Assembly (NCBI GenBank): GCA_015680685.1
Contig: MNCI01016599.1
Coordinates: 74,517 to 138,516 of the forward strand
Reading direction: 5' to 3'
Length of the DNA stretch: 64,000 nucleotides
Origin: Gnetum montanum
Taxonomy: Eukaryota > Streptophyta > Gnetopsida > Gnetales > Gnetaceae
Shown: piece by piece, positions 10,467-21,261 of the stretch
How positions within the stretch are numbered: the stretch's first letter is position 1
Layout of the letters: each line of letters starts with the position of its first letter
The notes under the pieces: generated by a model
What the model was told of the DNA's origin: nothing
Databases searched by the model: none
The model's input: only the letters and a program-made list of their open reading frames with translations
Made by a program: the position numbers and the translations under genes

Positions 10467-11081
10467 TAGGTTGATTAGTAAAAATAAGTTATTAAAAAGT
10501 AATAATGACCAAGGGATATAACAAAAACCCAATATTTCCATGGATTTTATATATCCACTATTATGGATAATGTATTGGATGTTGTGGGTCTGGAAAATGT
10601 TAGTGTTCATCATTGTCCACCATGGTAGGGATCTCGATCACTAACACCTATGGAGTGCATGATGGGAAACATATGGGAGACCCATTCATTAAGAGTACCA
10701 CCAGGCATAATAGATGACCATGGAAAACAAAATGGAAACATAAGTAAAAAGAGAAGTAAAAAGAGAAATAACAAACAAAAATGAAATATCATGAGACAAG
10801 GGACAAAGTGAGCTAAATGAGGAGGATAAGCAAAAATGAAAGAAATTAGTAAATTACCAAATTAAAATAAGTTAATCTGCCAAGTGTAATGTCATATACT
10901 AACCAAAAAAGGAAATTTGAGAAAGTGAGTAGGTAAAAATGATTGTCCATCATGAAACACCCTACTTACAGAAGGAGGTTCTTATGGGATGCAAATAAAT
11001 ATGAACCTTGTTTATCACTCCAACCATAAGGTTCTTATGGGATTGTCACCCTGCTCATGATTGAAGGTACTGGTGGAACCT

Positions 11082-11104
11082 TGTGTGTGTGTGTGTGTGT
11101 GTGT
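11082..11104. repeat. (TG)n microsatellite
   Basis: About 11 TG units inside the 3' region of D. Confidence 0.95.
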
Positions 11105-11754
11105 ATGTTACTATGTTTTTTTTATGTTCAAATTAAGGTCTACTTCAATCATGATGTTCTTATGGGGAAAAATATTTTTGAAATAGATATGATGATGCCT
11201 TTGTTAGTAACTAATGATATTTCTCATGCTACAATACTTTTATGGCTATTCCAAATGTGTCATACCCTTTCTCCATATTGACATATTAAAAAGGTAATTA
11301 CTAGAACCAATCATGAATGCTTTAAAACCTACTTGATTATTATCCCCAATGGTTCATGAAAATAGGACAAATAAAATAAAATTTTACAACAAAAAATAAT
11401 AAATTATTCTAAGGCTCATCCCTAGATGGATTTTGGATTTAAACCTACCTATATTAAGGTAGAAGGAGGTTGCCTTCTCCTTTGTATTCTAGACATAATG
11501 CTAATGAATTCTTTAGAGTTCCAACTAATAATAGAAAATACTACTATGCTGTACATTTTTCAAGGTAAAAGTTGTAGACAAAAATACTTCATGTATTTAA
11601 TTATAATATTACATAAGGGTCTTGCTGAAGGTTACTATCCAAAGCTAGGACTTCTAATGAAATTTTGTCATTAATTTCATCATCATTGGGATAGGTTGGG
11701 TCACTTAGCTATATTAATTCATCTTCTCTAGGTTCTTCAATGTGATGTTGATAT

Positions 11755-12930
11755 TAAAATTTAAGTCTTTCTCCATTGACTAGAAATGTAGTTAAGGAAT
11801 CATCAATAAGTGAAATTAGAACACTTCCATTAGAAATGGGGTTACACCACTAGATATGAACCTTCCAACCTAGTTGTTACCTTACTTAGAAATTTATGTA
11901 ATATTATATTATACAAAATAATTTTATAACCTATGGAATATTATTTCTTAAAAATTTTCTTATCATGTAAGTTCTTCATTTGTTTTTTTTATAATTTTTT
12001 TCTTGTTAAGAGCATTCATCCTCACTTCATCAAGTTCATGTATTTGAGTCATTCTAGAGGCATCATTTATTTATTCATTAAAATTCAATTTTTGTGGTAA
12101 ACATAGAGGTGGATATTTAATTTCTAATAGAAATAAACATTATTTACCCTAAACCAATTGATAAGGCGAATATCCTAAACTTGGTTTATATGTAATTCTC
12201 TAAGTCCAAAGTACATCTTGTAATTTTTTTTACCAGTCTTCCTTTCTAGTACATACCATTTTTGTCAATATATTTAATATAATTCTATTAGAATTTTCTA
12301 CCTAACTAGTTGTTTGAGGATGATAGGTAGTAGCTATCTTATGTTGAATTTCACAAGACTTAAGGAATTTCTCCATTATTCCATTTACAACATGAGTACC
12401 TTGATCATTAATGATTGCCCATGGATTTCCAAAACATGTGAAAATATTTTCTCTAAGGAAAGCTACCACTATCTTAACATCATTTGTTGGGATGGCTTTT
12501 TCCTCTACCCTTTTAGTGACATAGTCTATACAAACCAAAACGTATTAACATCCATTGGATGGTGGAAATAATCCTAAAAATTCTATACCTCATACATCAA
12601 ATGGTTTGGTTATTAAAATTGGATTTAAGGGCATTCCTTGCATCATAGTTATGGCCCTAATTCATTGACATTTATCACATTCTTGTACATACTTATAAGC
12701 ATCTTTAAAGATTGAGGGCCAATAAAATCTACTTTGCAAGATTTTGATAACAGTGTGTCTATTATCAAAATGGCCACCTCTTCGATCATCATGGCACATA
12801 TGTAGAATTTCTTGTTACTCATTCTCAACCATACATCTTCTTACTACATTATCTTTACATATTCTACAAAGGTATGGACTACTCCAAATATATTTGAAGA
12901 TGGTTCATAGAAAAGATTTCTTCTCCTCCT
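11755..12930 (-). pseudogene. Integrase of element D
   Basis: The - strand shows the integrase parts in order. A zinc-finger region has CHDDRRGGHF and then CDKCQ (about 12810-12660). The catalytic core has VCIDYVTKRVEEKAI with the first Asp (about 12530), INDQGTH with the second Asp (about 12395), and YHPQT near the Glu region (about 12310). A C-terminal part ends near NPISNGSVLISLIDDS and FLVNGERLKF (about 11830-11755), the Athila-type end. The enzyme would insert the DNA copy into the genome. Stops and a few frameshifts make it inactive. It directly follows RNase H, the usual Ty3/gypsy order. Confidence 0.8.
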
Positions 12931-13139
12931 TACTCCATTAGGTTGGAATTTTCATAGTGGCAAGATAGCTTGTTGTATTAGCAAACCATGGATCCTTCTT
13001 TATGTAATAGAGTTTTTCATTAGGGAATTCATCATGAAAGACCCCTTTGTGTTCTATTTTCATCTCTTGTTTATAATCTAGAAAGATTATCAATCAATAC
13101 ATTCTCTCAAACTCTTTTAACCAATATGTTAAGATCAAA

Positions 13140-13570
13140 TTCTTGGAGTAATAGGCACCATCTCATTATTCTTGCATTTTCTATTTTTTAGTGGCCAAAA
13201 ACTAAATGGTTGAATGGCTAGAATAAACTCTAGTTTCATATACTATTAAATAATTTATAAACTTAACCAAAGTATATACAATATCTAATAATTATTTTTT
13301 GGTAGTTGTATAATGTATTTGGGCCTAGTCTAGAATTCTAAACACATAATAGATAGCTCATGGCTTATTATTAATATATTGTTCTAAAACTTCCCCTACC
13401 ATAATGTTACTAGCATTAGACATTAAATCAAAAGGGAGATTCCAATTACATGCATATAATATAGGGACAGTGGTTGCTCTTTCTTTTAATTCTAAGAATT
13501 CTTCTTGATAATTATCAATCCATACAAAAGAAACATCTTTTTCTAGAAGCATATACAAAGGTTTAGTAAT
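13140..13570 (-). pseudogene. RNase H of element D
   Basis: On the - strand LLEKDVSFVWIDNYQEEF leads into PILYACNWNLPFDLMSNAS (13558-13358), the N-terminal RNase H pattern with the first catalytic Asp position changed to Asn. Degenerate downstream motifs follow to about 13140. The domain degrades the RNA strand of the RNA-DNA hybrid. Stops occur downstream, so it is not functional. Confidence 0.7.
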
Positions 13571-14070
13571 TTTTGAAAAATCTTTGATAAATCATCTATA
13601 ATATCCAGCATGTCCTAGAAAAGATCAAAGAGTCTTTAAATTGGTTGGATATGGAACTATAGATAACTCTCAATTTTTCTTCATACATCCTTATNCTACT
13701 TGATTGTAACCACTAAATTCATCTAAATAATAATAATACTCATGTTCTTGTAGTTTTTCTAAAATTTTATCTTGGTAAGGTAAAGGAAAATGATCTTTCT
13801 TTGTGCTTTGATTTAGTTTTCTATAATCCACACAGACTCTTCATTTTCCACTCTTTTTTGGAACTACTATAATAGGACTTACCCATTCACTATCACATAT
13901 TGGATAAATAATTTCTTCCTTCCAAATTTTTGAAATCTCATATTTAACAATTTATTTTAGAGCTACATTCATTCATCTATGGGGACTTCTTACCAATTAT
14001 ACATTATCTTCTAGACAGATATGATGTTAGTAGATGTTGGGTGAGATTCGTTGATGAAGATCCTCATAAC
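13571..14070 (-). pseudogene. Reverse transcriptase of element D, missing its catalytic centre
   Basis: On the - strand WVSPIIVVPKKSGK, RVCVDYRKLNQST, KDHFPLPYQDKILEKLQEHE and FSGYNQV (about 13920-13700) are typical RT finger and palm motifs. The next readable piece is GCMKKN...FLGHAGYYR (about 13690-13590), from the thumb/connection side. The stretch that should hold the YxDD box, roughly 120 codons, is absent exactly at the single N at 13695. It is either a genuine deletion or an assembly collapse marked by that N. Confidence 0.75.
13695..13695. other. Single unknown base at RT discontinuity
   Basis: One N lies between two RT segments that are normally about 120 codons apart. It may mark a joined gap. 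Confidence 0.9.
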
Positions 14071-14109
14071 TCCATGCAGATTCCTTAGATTTTCTATGTA
14101 AGATTTCTA

Positions 14110-14830
14110 ATAATTTAGCTTACTACTCATCAGAAAAATAGGAATTTATTATTAATAGTTTATTATGATCTAGGAAAATATATTTAAGTTTACTAGGTAA
14201 TTCTCTAAGATCCAAAGAATTATTGCTTAGAGGTTGAATTATTTCTCCAATATTCCCTGATCCTAAATTCAAAATTTGGTCAAGGAGATCTTATTGTTCT
14301 TTTGTAGAGGGATCTAAAGGTCCTTCCTCAAAATTCTTTAATACCAGTGTTCCCCTATCGTGTGCCATTACTGAAGTGCATATTGTGTAAAGCATTCTTG
14401 CTTCTTTCAAATCTTTATTTAATCAGTTCTCTTTTGGCTTATCATATATGTTAAGCATAAAGGTACAATTAGCAAAAGATAATTGAATTTGTCCTAATTT
14501 ACAATTTATTACTACATCAATTGTTGCTAACCAAGGTTTACCTAGTATGATGGGAAAACAATCTAGATCTTTTACTTTTAAAACTACAAAATCAATTGGA
14601 TACTTTCATCTTTCCACATCTATTATCAAATTTTCTACTATTCCTATGGGTTTTACATTAGAAACATTAACCAAAGATATTTCCATGTTTACACTTTTTA
14701 TATCCTCCAAATCAAGTGACCTAGCCATTTCTAGTGGCATGATATTAATACTAGCTCCTAAATCCAATAGGACATTCCTAATAATTTGTCCTTTTACTTT
14801 GATTAGAATGCTAGAAACTATTGGATTTTG
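14110..14830 (-). pseudogene. Retropepsin (aspartic protease) region of element D
   Basis: The - strand shows NVLLDLGASINIMPLEMA. The active-site triad position reads D-L-G, followed by A-S (14764-14750). Then come FPIILGKPWLATIDVVINC (about 14560-14500) and the linker LPSKLKYIFLDHNKLLII before RT (about 14200-14130). DLGAS instead of DTGAS or DSGAS is the usual Athila-lineage form. The protease would cut the Gag-Pol precursor. The frame holds well over about 100 codons and is then broken by stops. Confidence 0.8.
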
Positions 14831-14859
14831 TTATTTTGAAATATCATGACCTTTTATAA

Positions 14860-15345
14860 GTTGAGAAACATTATCAACTAAATAAACTTATTTAGAAATA
14901 TTTTCCTTACTTTTCCTAGTGCACAATTCCCTTAAGTACTTAGAATAAAGAGGTGTGTCTTTTACTGCTTGTTTCAAAGGAATATGAAAATATAATTCAC
15001 TAAACATTTTTTTGAGATGGGCTTTAGTTGTAAAGTTCTCTTACAATTGTTTAGGAAAAGGAGGTAAAATTAATTTTCTCAAGAGTATTGATTATTCTCT
15101 TTCCCTAATTGGTTGATCTTTTTCTTCCTCATTCACTACTTATGGCTGAAATTCTTCTTGTGTCCCTATTTCTTGAAATCTCACCTTGTTTTGGGATTTA
15201 GGCTCAACTATTTTTCTACTTCTATTAGTGATGGAATGTAGTTTTTCTTTTCCCTTCCTTTGAGATGTAGAATTTGGTTCAAGTTGGGATGGTGATTTAT
15301 TCTTGGTTAGGTCTTGAAATATTCTTTTTGTTTCACTCATGAACT
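14860..15345 (-). pseudogene. Gag C-terminal / pre-protease part of element D
   Basis: The - strand readings MSETKRIFQDLTKNKS...VRFQEIGTQEEFQP (15340-15140) and then ILPPFPKQL, KAHLKKMFSELYFHIPLKQA and DTPLYSKYLRELCTRK (about 15070-14920) match the conserved helix-rich stretch that precedes protease in Athila elements. Charged and low-complexity sequence comes first, then the conserved block. Stops interrupt it. Confidence 0.7.
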
Positions 15346-15784
15346 ATCTACTCTTTTTAATAAAGGAAGTAAGACTTTGGGTAAGTTTATCCAAATTTTC
15401 ATTAGTTAGATTCTTAAACTATCTAAAGTTATTTTGAGAATATTGTTGTTGGTAAGGTAGTCTCTATGGAAAGATCATCATTGGTTGGCTTTTATATTGT
15501 TGAAAAGCCTTCACTAATTCTTGCATTTTCTCATGACAATATAATAAGGTTTAACGAGTGCTGTAGCCATGTTGTGGACTACCATAAATACAACATACTT
15601 TACTTTGTACCACATGAGCTTATTTCTTAATAAACTATCTCAACTCATCTACTTTTTTATTTAATTGTTTCGTTTTTTAGATCATGCCTTGCATGATGTT
15701 GGGTTTTGACCATCTCTTACTTTGAGTCTCACATCCCCATTTCCAAATGATGTGGTTGCCTAATGAAGATGGTGTCTCTTCATA

Positions 15785-16230
15785 AAAAATGTTATTATTA
15801 TCTTAACAAGACCTGAAAGGGTAGTTGTGATTAAGACCTGAAAGGGCATGTTGTAATAATAGATGTGTCTGTTGAGGTAATCTTTGGCGGTTTGACCAAA
15901 GGCATTTATACCTAGGGTTAGAGGTTGTGCCAGCATGGGAATGGTGGAGCCAATATAGGCAAGTCATGGGGTGGTGCAGCCAATATAGGCAAGTCACATG
16001 AAGCTGGGTAAAGCAAGATAAGAAGTGGACTGGCCACCCCTTTTGGTTGGGATATATACCTAATCGTGGTGGTAGTGCTAGATTGCCTCTAAGGGATAGA
16101 TGCCAAAGGAAGAGAACCCCAAAGAACACTCGTAGAGCATGATCTAAATACACTTTTCCATATCAATAAAGCATTCTTTTCTTTCTTTTTCTACATTTTC
16201 CCTATTATTTCCTTTATATATAATGCTAAA
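15785..16230 (+). repeat. Unassigned GC-richer insert inside D gag, LTR-like
   Basis: This block is less AT-rich than its surroundings and interrupts D's gag. It has two short direct repeats: AAGACCTGAAAGGG twice (15808-15846), and a 31-bp unit with GAGCCAATATAGGCAAGTCA twice (15945-16005). A TATA-like GGGATATATACC (about 16043) and AATAAAGC (about 16165) follow on the + strand in promoter-to-polyA order. A small solo LTR or TRIM-type remnant is likely, but I could not fix its ends or a target duplication. Confidence 0.35.
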
Positions 16231-16960
16231 TATCACTTATATTTCACATTGGTATATTTTCTTTATACACATAATTTCTAATATATCATATATTTGATGT
16301 TTGCTATGACATCCAAGAACAAGATGTCACATTGAGCTACTAATGAATCTATAATTCTCTAGCCATCTTCTAGTGTTACATTTAAAATATTTCCACCACA
16401 TGCAAAGTGAAAATTTTTCCTACAATATGGTAATAGACCTTCTATAAATATTTGAAGAAGTTGATGGTCCAAAAGTCCATGATTTGGATTCTTCAAACAT
16501 AACATCTTAAACCTATCAAAAGTTCTCTTATAATCTTCATCTTTGTGTTGCATAAAGCTCATTAATTGCTTCCTAAATGAATATGACCTATCATTAGAGA
16601 GAAATATTTGAAGAAAAGCTTCCTTGAATTCATCCCATGAACTAATTTGTGTCCTAAGGGTTTGCAATCAAAAAGCAACTTTATCCTTCAAGGTTAATGT
16701 AAAAGTAATCATTTTAGTTCTATACCCACTTTGAGGTGCTAGCATTGCTAATGTGGTTTTAAATTCTTTAATGTGAGTACCTAGATCCTCATCATTTGTT
16801 CTCCTAAAGATAGATAATAAATGAATCTTCCTCTACATCTCTTCCTTGTGGAAACTTTAATGGTCATTGAGGTATGATCAATGTCCTTTGATTCAATAAA
16901 TCTCCATGAGTTTATCCATGGTAGGCCTATCCAAATAGAATATTTGAACTTAGAACACCA
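16231..16960 (-). pseudogene. Gag core of element D
   Basis: The best part is 16667-16359 on the - strand: SWDEFKEAFLQIFLSNDRSY, MSFMQHKDEDYKRTFDRFKM, CPN-type spacing (CLKNPNHGLLDHQLLQIF), FIEGLLPYCRK and ACGGN. This is the Retrotransposon gag pattern of Athila elements (W..F..AF...F, then a short FYEGL-like motif). The frame upstream to about 16960 is weaker. No zinc knuckle is readable. The insert at 15785-16230 separates this from the C-terminal part. Confidence 0.75.
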
Positions 16961-17763
16961 TAGGAAAGAGGAATTAAACTAAGGGAAAATGGAGGAGGTT
17001 TATGATGTGAAGATGATCCCATTATGAACGTACTGGTTGCTATTGGGGTCACAATAGGACTTGGTACAGAAACAAAGGCTAATGGGGTAATTTAAGTTTG
17101 CAAATTCAAAGTATTCATAGGTTGGATGGTTCCTCCTATTGTGGTTACATTAGTTCATATTTGGCTAGTATTTAAATTCTATGATCCTACTTCTGTAGTT
17201 GAACTCATATTTTGTATTGTAGTGGTTGAAATATCAAATAGAGGATTAAAAGTTATGGAAAAATCTACTACAAAATTTTTCTCTTTAATAAAAGAAGAGT
17301 GGTTAAGATCTTGTTGTATTTTTTCCTCTTGGTTTTATTTTAAATTATATTGCATACATTTGTAAAGGCTAAAAGTATTTCTAGAGGGTTGGATTCATGT
17401 TGGTTTCCTTGGTTGCTTTATTGATTTCATTTAACAATCACACACTTCTTTGGCACATTAATGGGACACCAATCCTAAAACTCTATAAATTAATTTAATT
17501 ACTCCTAATATTGCTACCTTAATTATAAATTTCTTGATAGTTTCTATAGGTTGGGAAACAAGAGAAGCTAATTCTTGGGATTTTACTTTTTCCTTATTCT
17601 TAAATTTCTTAATATAAAAAAATAGTTAAAAGAAACCATTTCTAGAACTACTTGACAAAATAAAATAAAACAAAAAGAAATTAAAGTGTACCTGAAAAGT
17701 ATAGGATTTATAAAATCAATTTGAAAATATATAGAACCCTTAATGACTATTATCTTGCTGGCC
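16961..17763 (-). other. 5' leader of element D
   Basis: Sequence between the primer site and gag, with no clear domain. Some - strand reading upstream of 16960 may be the gag N-terminus, but stops make it uncertain. Confidence 0.45.
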
Positions 17764-17781
17764 TCCCTGGCAATGGTGCCA
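17764..17781 (-). promoter_or_regulatory. Primer-binding site of D, tRNA-Asp type
   Basis: On the - strand TGGCACCATTGCCAGGGA starts 3 nt after the LTR end. It differs from the complement of the plant tRNA-Asp(GUC) 3' end by G-to-A and C-to-T changes only. tRNA-Asp priming is usual for Athila-type elements. Confidence 0.8.
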
Positions 17782-17784
17782 AAT

Positions 17785-18709
17785 TGACGAGCCAACCAAA
17801 GTTTAGTGCTGAATTACCTTCGTTGTTATCTTCATTGTAGATATGTCACCTCATCTATGACTACCCCACAAGTTGTATCCATGAAGGAATAGTTCCAAAG
17901 TCAAAAATATCATCAAGACAAATAACAATTAGATCCCAATTCAATTGAAAACTCTACACTTGTGACTATCACCCATATGTAAAATTAACAAAACTTCACC
18001 TTAACTTCTAATATTAAGTTCAAAGATGGAATAAGTTTATTAAACCAAATTTAATTTACATAAATTTATCATAAATACATAAGATTACAAATGAGATGTC
18101 ACCTAATTTTTGACCCTGTTGTGCTATCTTCACAATGTAACAACCTTACAAACTTCATACATTGGTGGTTGCTGATTGTCACAAAGCATCAACACTCTTC
18201 CTTAATAGTTTTAACATGGAAGAAGATTCAATTTGGTGTGGGTTATTTCTTGAGCTTTCCTCTTCCAAAATGCACAATTGTGGCTCTTATTTATACTCAA
18301 AACAAAATTACAATTATGTATAAAAATAACTATTTTGAGGATCAATTGGTATCAAAGAAATTGATAAAAATTGTTTCAAATCTTAATCAAACTAAATCAC
18401 CAATTATGGGATCTTCAACTATCAACTCATATCACCTTTCTATGTAAATCGATATCTTGATTTCTTCTTGAGACTTGTCCTTCATCAAAACCCATGTTAT
18501 CAATCCATATTGCAACCATTGTGATGATCAATATAATCAATATCGATCTCTATCACTCCTATGATTTCCTGAAATCCACAAGCTTAAAAGACAAATTAAT
18601 TCTTAATGGTTTATATTGCTGAAATTGATTAGCTTCAATATATGAAAATAGTAAAAATTAAAAATGTTAGTTTATAACATTAAAATCTGAAGCAATTTAG
18701 GATTTAACA
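17785..18709 (-). repeat. 5' LTR of element D
   Basis: A 925-bp LTR, on the - strand TGTTAAATCCTAAATTGC...GGCTCGTCA. The TATA box TATAAATA lies at 18295-18288 (- strand), within a TATAAATAAGAG context similar to family A. The primer site follows directly. The 5' flank at 18710 is chromovirus-like pol. Confidence 0.85.
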
Positions 18710-19925
18710 GGAAAGTCCATTTATGTTTCATAGTTTTAATCATTGAATCTTCTTCGTTGATAGGGAGTAATTAGATTTTTATTCTTCATGAGTTTCCCTA
18801 TGTTTTCTATTTGGATTTGCATAGTTTACCTATAAATCATGATGTTAAGTTTGAGATTGCTCTCAAACTTAGTGTTGAATCTATCTTTAAGGATCCACAT
18901 AGGATGTCACATGTCAAGTTACATCTTGAAGATTTAGCTTTAAAAGCTACTAGATAACAATTTCATTCGTCCCAAGTGTATTACCTTGGGATGCTTCTAT
19001 TCTCTTTATTAAGAAGAAGAATGGTAGCATGAGTTTGTGCATTGACTATTGACAATTGGATCAAGTGACTATGAAACATAAGTTTGATTTGTTTGATTAG
19101 TTGAGAGAAGATAGAGTGTTCTCCAAGATATATTAGAAGTTAGCATACCACCAAGTTCTCATCAAAGAGGAGGATTTCCCCAAGATAGTCTTCAAGATAT
19201 GATATGGATATTATAAGCTCCTAGTTTTATCTTTCAGACTTACTAATGATCTTGTAGTGTTCATGAATCTTATGAATAGTATGATGAGACTATACCTATT
19301 ATCATTGTATTCATTGATGACTTCATGGTGTACTCATTATTAGAGGATCTTCATGAGTAGCATTTAAAAATAATTTTGCAGATGCTTATAAAGTAGTATT
19401 TCATTGTTTAACCTTCAAAGTATTTCTTTTGAAATCATAATATTTAGTTCTTAAAACATGTTATTTTGAAGCTTGGTATAGTAGTGGATCCTACTAAGAT
19501 ATAATCTATTCAAGATTGGCCTATTCCTAAGAATGTTCAATAGATTTGTAGTTTTCTTAGATTTTACCTTACTATAAGACATTCATGAAGAACTTCTTCC
19601 ACATCATATTTCTTGTCAAAAATCTATTACAAAAGGATGTTTGATTCTTATGGAACCCTCATTGTTAAGTTACTTTTAATAAACTTAAGATTAGAGTGAT
19701 TTTAACTTCTATTTTAATTTCATCTACTCAAGGTAAACTATTTAATGTTTACACTAATTCATCAAGTAAAGGTTATGGATGTCTCATTATGTAAGAGGAC
19801 AAAGTGGTAGTGTATTCCTTGTGATAGATAAAACCTCATGAGATACACTATCTCCCACATAATCTCAAGTTAGAAGAGTTGGTGTTTGCCTTTAAGCTTT
19901 GATACCAATAGTTCATAGGAAGTTC
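18710..19925 (+). pseudogene. Chromovirus-like Ty3/gypsy RT and RNase H fragment (E)
   Basis: On the + strand a lead-in (HEFPYVFYLDLHSLP, 18795-18840) precedes RT: VPWDASILFIKKKNGSMSLC, then VFSKI and YHQVLIKEEDFPK. The catalytic box reads VFIDDFMVYS (about 19305-19336), so both catalytic Asp codons are kept. RNase H follows with FNVYTNSSSKGYGCLIM and KVVVYSL (19740-19820) and HEIHYLPHNLKLEELVFAFK (19835-19895). Integrase and everything upstream are missing because D interrupts it on the left. Many stops and several frameshifts exist. The DILVYS-like box and 'LPPDREVEF'-like lead suggest a chromovirus rather than Athila or Tat. Confidence 0.75.
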
Positions 19926-20184
19926 TTTGAAAAACTACTCCCTTGCAAAATATGGACATAATTTGCATTTATTTTAAGGTTCAAATTTGTTACACAAGAG
20001 TAGCTCCAAATGTGGCTTTTTACTTTCAAAAATTTGCAATAAAGACTGATGACACTTAAAATTTTAAGAAATTAATTAAATTGAAATGTGCAATTGAAAC
20101 TACAACTATTTGAAGATGAAATATAGTAAAAATGATTAATGAACAATGAATTAACAAAATTATGGATTAATTAATGTTGGTGAA
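19926..20184. other. Unassigned AT-rich sequence left of solo LTR A3
   Basis: No domain is visible. It continues after the solo LTR at 21209-21261. It may belong to E or to another decayed element. Confidence 0.4.
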
Positions 20185-21208
20185 TGATGAGTGGCGAGGT
20201 ACCCCTACACTCAACCATATGAAACGAGCGTCGCACGCGTGATCCGGTCGAACTCCGCAGATGGACTAGTTGTGTCACCTAGATAGCTAGCCTTAGGTCA
20301 CAGTTCGTTGTCTTCCCATCTAGACTAGTTTTGCATATGTCACGTATGGTTTAGTCTAGATGAGGTGTATGATGTGTCCTAATTCTATGCTACTCTTGAT
20401 GGCAATGGAAAATAATATTAACTAATTCTAAGCTAAGAGGAAAAGGTAAGAAAATCTAATCTAGCCTAAGTGCGACGAGCAACCGAATCCTTGATCAACC
20501 GTACACATCTTGGACTTCGTGCACGACTGCCACTGGGACTACCAAGCATAGGCCTAGGTACGCCACTGGGATTACCAAGCGTAGATCCCAAATATGCCAC
20601 TGGGTTACCAAGCATAGATCCCCCTAGCTACACCACTGGGCTACCAAGCAGTCACACTTAAATGCTCGTAATCAAGTCGTACTCGTTCCGCTTCTAGGAG
20701 TTTAGGGTTGAGAGACTAATTGCGATAAGTAACCGATTCCTTAACTAACCGTACACACCCGTAGATGCTCGTAGTCAAGTCGTACTTACACCACGCTATG
20801 AAAGCAATAAATAACATGAAATAAATAACAATAAATAAACTAAGTGAATGCTGCAATGATGAAGCAATCTCAATCTTTATTGCCGGTCATGTGCGTGTCC
20901 AAGTACGGCACACTCGAATAAAGACACCGTACAATCACATTCACCACACTGCAGGCAGACACGGGAAAAATTCTAACTCTGGAGGGATCAAACTGCCAGA
21001 GCTTCGCTACACTAAAAATGGGATCCCGAATAAGGGAGAGTTGCCTCTTATTTATAGAAATGATGGTTGACCATGATATCGCGTACGTGATATCGCAGGG
21101 AAGGACACGATATCGCGTACGCGATATCACGGGGGATGCGATATCGCGTCGGCTGCGACATCGCGTACGCGATATCACGGCCGATGCAGACCGTGTCTCA
21201 TCAGTGAA
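20180..21208 (-). mobile_element. Solo LTR A3 of family A with target duplication GTGAA
   Basis: A 1019-bp LTR (20185-21203, TGATGAG...CTCATCA) is flanked by identical GTGAA at 20180-20184 and 21204-21208. It is the same family as the A1 LTR but in - orientation. The target duplication and lack of internal sequence show a solo LTR left by recombination between two LTRs. It keeps many CpG sites, unlike its surroundings, so it is comparatively young. The tandem 35-bp units (20515-20655) and three palindromes (21075-21176) are well preserved. Confidence 0.92.
21075..21176 (-). promoter_or_regulatory. Three 20-bp palindromes upstream of the A3 TATA box
   Basis: Copies at 21075-21094, 21109-21128 (exact GATATCGCGTACGCGATATC) and 21157-21176 (one mismatch), with an extra half-copy at about 21140-21150. 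The LTR is on the - strand, so these lie just upstream of the TATA box (TTATTTATAG on + near 21048-21057). Confidence 0.65.
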
Positions 21209-21261
21209 TATGATGAATAAGAGATGAATAATTGCTAAATGATTGATGAATTAGATGCATG

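Larger units (their letters stand above)
9251..11754. other. Non-coding 3' region of D, including the N gap
   Basis: AT-rich sequence with no domain I can recognise on either strand. A (TG)n run lies at 11082-11104. Several near-copies of ATATTGATTTA...CCAATATGGATCAATATA occur near 9650-9900. Because the gap at 10438-10466 lies here, continuity between D's integrase and its 3' ORF is assumed rather than shown. Confidence 0.5.
6867..18709 (-). mobile_element. Athila-like Ty3/gypsy element D
   Basis: An 11.8-kb element on the - strand: 5' LTR (18709-17785), primer site complementary to tRNA-Asp (17781-17764), gag, protease, RT, RNase H, integrase (to about 11755), extra 3' ORF (about 9250-8100), weak polypurine tract and 3' LTR (7799-6867). 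LTRs are clearly homologous but differ at roughly one site in seven to eight by eye, so the insertion is old. The outer 25 bp of the 3' LTR are lost and abut copia gag, so no target duplication can be found. D interrupts chromovirus-like pol at 18710. It contains the N gap at 10438-10466 and an N at 13695. Confidence 0.8.

Noticed and set aside
14547-14849. A 100-codon open frame on the + strand
   Set aside because: It is the antisense shadow of D's protease, which reads clearly on the - strand.
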